64,000 nucleotides of DNA, taken from the NCBI GenBank assembly GCA_023374025.1, contig SIJG01000001.1:4238616-4302615 (forward strand), given 5' to 3'. The position numbers were made by a program, and so were the translations under genes. Positions 59,540 through 64,000 of the stretch are shown piece after piece. The notes under the pieces are model-generated. The model saw only the letters and a list, made by a program, of their open reading frames with translations. It did no database searches and had not been told where the DNA came from. Position 1 is the stretch's first letter; each line of letters opens with the position of its first letter. This stretch comes from Heterodera schachtii. Its lineage: Eukaryota; Nematoda; Chromadorea; Rhabditida; Heteroderidae.

Positions 59540-60320
59540 TGTCTTAAAAGCTTATTATCTTTGTTTAATTTGTATATAAATTATTTATCATTTTAAAATG
59601 GAAAAAATTATATTAAGAAACATTTATTAATAAAAGTAATTAAATTAGATATTTTCAAAAAAAAATAATAATTTTTGTTTTCGATTTGTTCGTCAAAATA
59701 AAAATGCGAAATAATCCAAAATATAAATGTAAAAAGTGAAATGGAAATGGAAAAATCTCAAAAATTTTTGCTGACATTTAATAAAAAAAATATTATTATT
59801 AAAATTAGGGTTAAAAAAATTAATAAATTTTTTTCAAAATCATTAATTAAGTACCAAATCTCAAAAATTTGCTTTTCAGGAGAGTTTCTCAAAGGGAAAA
59901 TGCTTTTTTATCATGCCAATTTCTTTATAATTTTATACAAATTATTTTTATTTTTTTTAATTTCAATAAAGTAAAAGTGGACACAAAATGCTTGGTTTAT
60001 TTTTAATAATAGGTCAATTAAAGCAAAACGACAAAATGGAAAAAAAACAATCAAAGATCATAAATGATGACAATTCGTGAATTAAAATGATTAATTAATT
60101 TACATTCAAAAAAATATTATGATTAAAATGATGGGACAACAAATTAATTAATTTTCCGAAAATTTTAAATATTTTGTCAGTGAAAATTTTCAAATTCAAA
60201 ATTTCTTCCTTTTCATGAGAATTTCTCAAATCCAAAAAAAAACTATTTTCGTATGTCAATTTTGCCAAAAAATTAATTAATTATTCCATCCCTAATTATT
60301 TTATTGGCAAAAAAAAATGT
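59540..60320. other. AT-rich intergenic
   Basis: Poly-A/T tracts and aattaatt words; nothing coding is supported. It separates convergent genes, so it holds both 3' ends. Confidence 0.5.
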
Positions 60321-60325
60321 CGTTT

Positions 60326-62107
60326 TTACGAATTTTGTTCATCCGCCCTTTGCCGGCACATTTCGTTCAGTGCCCTCATTTTGGCAATTTCCTCGTCCTC
60401 CTCCTCGTCGTCGTTGGTGGTGCTGCTTCTGGTGTTGTCGTTGAAGAACTGGGCCGGGCCCTTCAGACAATCCTCCAAGGCCTAAAATTTAAAAATTTTC
60501 AAAAATTTAATTAAAAAAGAAATTTAAAATTATTTTAAATTTCATTTAATTAAAAAGTGCTGAGAAACTTACGGCAAATTGTGTTTTTGCCGCTCCGCAG
60601 CCCATCTTCAGCAAGTCCATCAGCTGCCTGTTGACACTTTTGCCAATGGCAAACGATGCCATGGCACATTTTCGGGAGCAGGCAGTTTCTTTGACCGGGC
60701 CTTGGACATTCATCAGGAAATCGCAGCAATAGTTGCCTGGGGGAATGAAAAAAAATTATATAAATATTTAAAATAAATTTATTAAAAAAAAACAATTTAA
60801 AATTTCGTGGAAATTTTTTTTTTTCTCTGCCTCTTCATTTTGCTTATCACAGAAAATTTTTAAACATTTTAAAGCTAGACAAATTGAAATAACAAAATAG
60901 AAAAGCAATTTCAAAAAATCGTAAAACATTTTTTTTTGTTTTTTTTAATTTAAATTATTTAAAATTACGGCAAATGTCCTGTCGGCGGATGTACTCGGCC
61001 GGTCTGACGATGGAATTCAGTCTGCGCACAGCTGATCGTCTTGAAAATGGTTGTCTTAAAATTAAAATAAATAGAAATAAAAATATAAATAAATAATTTT
61101 AATGCTTTTTCGAAAATTAATTATATAATATAAATAAATTTTACAAAATATATTTTAATAATAATTATGAAATAAAAAAATAAATGAATTAATTTATTAT
61201 TATTTACTTATTTTTAGTTTTTCTAGAAATTTATTAAAGAAAAAAATTAAAAAAATATTTTTGCAAAATAAAAATATTATTTTTTTATTTATTATTTAAA
61301 TTTCGATTTTTATGAGCAAATTCAATTTTACAATTATTTTTTATTTTGGGATATATACAAGTTACGTAAAAACTTTTTAAATTTTTCAGGAAAATTAATT
61401 AAAAGAAATAATTTTAAAAAAAAATTTGAAAAATAAAACTATGAGTTGTTTTTATTTCTTATTTTAAATACAATTTTATGAGAAAATAATTTTTTAACAA
61501 ACATTATTGAATGTAAATTAAATTTTTTTTACCATCTCAAAAATTTAGGGAAACTTTTTTAATATTTTTTATAATTTATTTATTTTAATTAAATATAATT
61601 TTTTTTACCATTTCAACATTGTCGTCCTTGCACATCTGTTGGGGAAATTCCGGTGCTTTGTCGAACAATTCGTCGGCACAGCAGAATATTGGCGTCGATG
61701 TTCCTTCGTACTTGGGGCAGCATTTTTGGATGGCTATAAACAATGAATTTTTAATTTTGAATTTTAATTAAAATTTAAAAAAAAAAATAAAATTAAATTA
61801 CTATGTTTAGTTTTGAGTTTAATTAAAAAAAATAATAAAATTAAATTTTTGGTTTTGAGTTTAATTAAAACTAAAATAAAAAATAATTAAATTAAATTAC
61901 TATTTTTAGTTTTGAGTTTAATTAAAATTAAAAATAATAAAATTAAATTTTTAGTTTTGAGTTTAATTAAAATTTAAATTTAAAATAATAAAATTAAATT
62001 ACTATTTTTTATCGACTGATGCCTCGATTGAGGATGCTGATGCCACCAATTGAAATTGAGTGAAGAAATTTGCGGGAAAAAAAAGCAAATAAAATGAGGA
62101 AAAGCAT
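60326..62107 (-). CDS. Secreted cysteine-rich protein with acidic tail
   Basis: Exons 62107-62017, 61733-61609, 61054-60969, 60736-60573 and 60481-60326. Exon 1 starts MLFLILFAFFSRKFLHSISI, a signal peptide. Exon 2 carries KCCPKYEGTSTPIFCCADEL; exon 3 VRRLNSIVRPAEYIRRQDIC; exon 4 NYCCDFLMNVQ, ACSRKCAMASFAIG and KMGCGAA; exon 5 ALEDCLKGPAQFF, an acidic run and RALNEMCRQR to the stop. About 14 cysteines suggest a disulfide-rich extracellular protein. No family recognised. Exons 3-5 join perfectly in this frame, but exon 2 to exon 3 is out of phase by one base with the only good donor (ATG|GTAAAA). In the other phase exons 3-5 are also open but give Arg/Gln/Gly-rich, unnatural-looking sequence. 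One base may be missing or wrong. Confidence 0.65.
61745..62010. repeat. AT-rich tandem repeat in intron 1
   Basis: aaaataataaaattaaatt with ttagttttgagtttaattaaaa recurs four times with a period of about 60 bases. Confidence 0.75.
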
Positions 62108-62109
62108 TG

Positions 62110-63055
62110 TTTGCGATTTGAAAAAAAAATGCGCTAAATTTTTAAAAAATTTATACCATTTTTCGTGCTCACAGATTTAAGGATTTAAGCCATTTTAAAT
62201 TAGCCCATTTTTCGAGGAATATTTTACATATAAGGAAAAGCAATAAGAAAATGAATGTGCACTTAAACCGGGAATAAATTTGTGGTCAATAAAACAATCT
62301 CAAGGACATTTTGGATGGGTCAGTGCCACAATTATAATTGGGGAAGGATTGGACAAAATGCCAAAGGCATCCATCGCAGATAAGCCTGACAAATGAGGGG
62401 GGGGGGGGATTGAATGGACTTGTATATCAGCAAGGTTAGCGCGGGACGGGAAAAAAATCTGAATTCGGGTCGGCTGGGCCAAAAACGTTCGGGTGTCCGG
62501 ACCCGGGATTCGGTACGAGAAAAAGGCCGGGATTCGTTAGCAATTTTTCTAGCAAATTCAAGTGAAAATACTAGAATTTTCTTCCTTTTTTTTCTAATTT
62601 TCCAAAAAGGTTCACTTTTTTTTTGTAAGAAAACAAAAATTCTCAGAGTCAAAATCTGAATTTGAATTTTGAAATTGTTAAGGCAAAAAACAGAAAGAAC
62701 CTCAAAATTCAAAGAAATGAATTTCGTCGGCCTTATTAAAAAGTTTAGTTAAATGGGACGAATTTTTTTGGCATCGCTTGGGGGCATTTTGCCCGTTGCC
62801 CAAACTGTCAAAACTCCGCCATTTTGGCTCAGCTTTTATACGCCCCCGCCGGGGGTGGTCATTGCCACCCGAATCGTCGCCGCATTTTGCATGACACCCA
62901 GCAACACACCATTAAACCATCACCCAAATTCTCCACCCCCCAAATCCCCAAATTTTCGCCGCCCACCCGAAATTCGCCGCCCCTTTCTCTTTGCGCATCA
63001 TTCGCTCCGTTTTGCATCATCCCCCGCTTTTTGCACATTAAATTTTTGTAAAAAA
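62110..63055. other. Intergenic, upstream of the cysteine-rich gene
   Basis: No supported gene. A G-run at 62398-62409 and a GC-rich 'gggacgggaaaaaaatctgaattcgggtcgg' to 'ggacccgggattcgg' patch (62452-62530) resemble the word-repeating element ends seen elsewhere. An open 102-codon plus-strand frame at 62753 is Pro-rich and not convincing. Confidence 0.35.
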
Positions 63056-63059
63056 ATTT

Positions 63060-63985
63060 GAACTTTTCATGAGTTTCCGTCCCATTTGACCTTCGGCGAT
63101 TTGTGCGAAATGCTCTGTCCCCCGAGGGGCGATGGTTCAAACAATCGGTCCCCCGAGGGGCAATGGTTCCATTTTAAAATTTCGCCCACCAAAGTGCAAG
63201 CCAAATTGGGCAATGCCCAATTTGCTGAAACAAACAGTGGGAAAGGCAAATCGCCGCAATTAGAATGTGATTATTCAATGAAAGAGAAAAAAAAAGAATT
63301 CAAATTTGAAAATCTTATGCTACATTTGGAAAAAAGCAAAAAATAAAAATAAATAAATAATTTATAAAAATTAATATGAAATCACTGTGTAAAATAAGTT
63401 TTCAATTTTATTTTAGTTATGTACATATTTCGTGAGCGATTTCACATACAAAAAATAAATTAAATTTTTATGTAAATTTTTATTGTCATTGTGTTTTAAG
63501 AAATTTTTTCATCAACTTTTTTTAACATTAATATTTTCGTTTTAGCAAAAAAAAAAAGTCACAAAAACATTTTTTTATCCTAAAATTGTTTTTTAAGCAT
63601 TTATTTCGTATATATTTTTCATAATTATTTCGTATATATTTTTCATAATTATTTCGTATATATTTTTTATAATTATTTCGTATATATTTTTCCTAAAATA
63701 GATATAGGTGATTAACGAACAATTTTTACAAAAAAAAAAAAAATTTGAAATTTTCACTGAATTTCCGCCCCATTTGACCCCCGGCGATTATGTGCGAAAC
63801 GCTCTGTCCCCCGAGGGGCGATGGAATCATTCACCCCACACACAAAGTGCAAGCAGCCAAATTGGGCAATGCCCAATTTGATGAAACAAATAGTGGGAAA
63901 TGCAAATCGCCGCAATTAGATGTTAAATGGCCTTCAATTATCCAGTGAAGAGGAAAAAAACAAAATGTGATTCAAATTTGAAAGT
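63060..63985. repeat. Direct repeat pair, ~700 bp apart, with shared frame
   Basis: 63068-63275 and 63760-63935 share cgctctgtcccccgaggggcgatgg, aaattgggcaatgcccaattt and gcaaatcgccgcaattaga. In both, the frame L-C-P-P-R-G-D-G ... L-G-N-A-Q-F ... E-T-N-S-G-K ... K-S-P-Q-L stays open across several small indels. It could be a duplicated exon, but no start, splice partners or family are evident. Confidence 0.4.
63600..63695. repeat. 24-bp tandem repeat, four copies
   Basis: atttcgtatatatttttcataatt repeats head to tail with few changes. Confidence 0.9.
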
Positions 63986-64000
63986 TCGTTTGCATACATT

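Noticed and set aside
1..64000. CRISPR arrays, operons or phage-like modules
   Set aside because: Repeats are contiguous satellites or TIR elements without spacers, and genes are intron-containing eukaryotic types.

Overview
The window looks like nuclear DNA of a nematode, most likely a plant-parasitic cyst nematode (Heteroderidae: Heterodera/Globodera type). It is AT-rich, genes have many short GT-AG introns, and several start codons lie 15-30 bases after an acceptor-like T-run plus AG, as expected for spliced-leader trans-splicing. It also carries seven copies of an F-box-like family (cysteine-N-D-I/V-W opening, tyrosine-I-D-x-S/A-V centre, FELVNE-R/K-TQE end) that I remember as heavily expanded in cyst nematodes. 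The species call is inference.

Layout. 1-3517 is a 250-bp satellite of 14 units whose higher-order period changes from 2 to 3 units. 3518-5400 holds other AT-rich repeats and a dispersed 'gcctatttttgcc' element. 6110-7883 (-) is a complete eight-exon STARS/costars (actin-binding Rho-activating protein-like) gene with one GC-AG intron. 10048-17307 (-) is a tandem array of three F-box-like genes (A, B, C), each with about one extra base in exon 2. 20324-20685 (+) is a two-exon secreted cysteine-rich protein. 21169-23826 (+) is a Thr/Ser-rich orphan gene and 24091-26089 (+) an ShKT-like gene.

From 26100 to 31400 there are repeats, hairpin MITEs and coding scraps. 31420-48000 is a segmental-duplication block: an orphan 283-residue gene (+), F-box-like genes U1, U2 and U3 (-), and an inverted chimera (U4 plus the 3' end of the orphan gene). 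U3 gives a perfectly phased 398-residue model; the others carry breaks. 49072-51834 (+) is a secreted, repeat-rich effector-like gene split by one frame change, with three ATGCCA motifs upstream. 55466-59532 (+) is a rhodopsin-like 7TM receptor. 60326-62107 (-) is a secreted cysteine-rich gene whose last three exons are open in two frames.

Mobile DNA is prominent and partly dated by the paralogues. Filled and empty sites can be compared for a 131-bp MITE (8-bp target duplication) in gene C, a 1019-bp element (8-bp target duplication) in U3, a 182-bp element in U1 and a tRNA-like insert shared by U1 and U3 but not U2. All gene models were derived by hand from splice signals and phase; no search or alignment was run.
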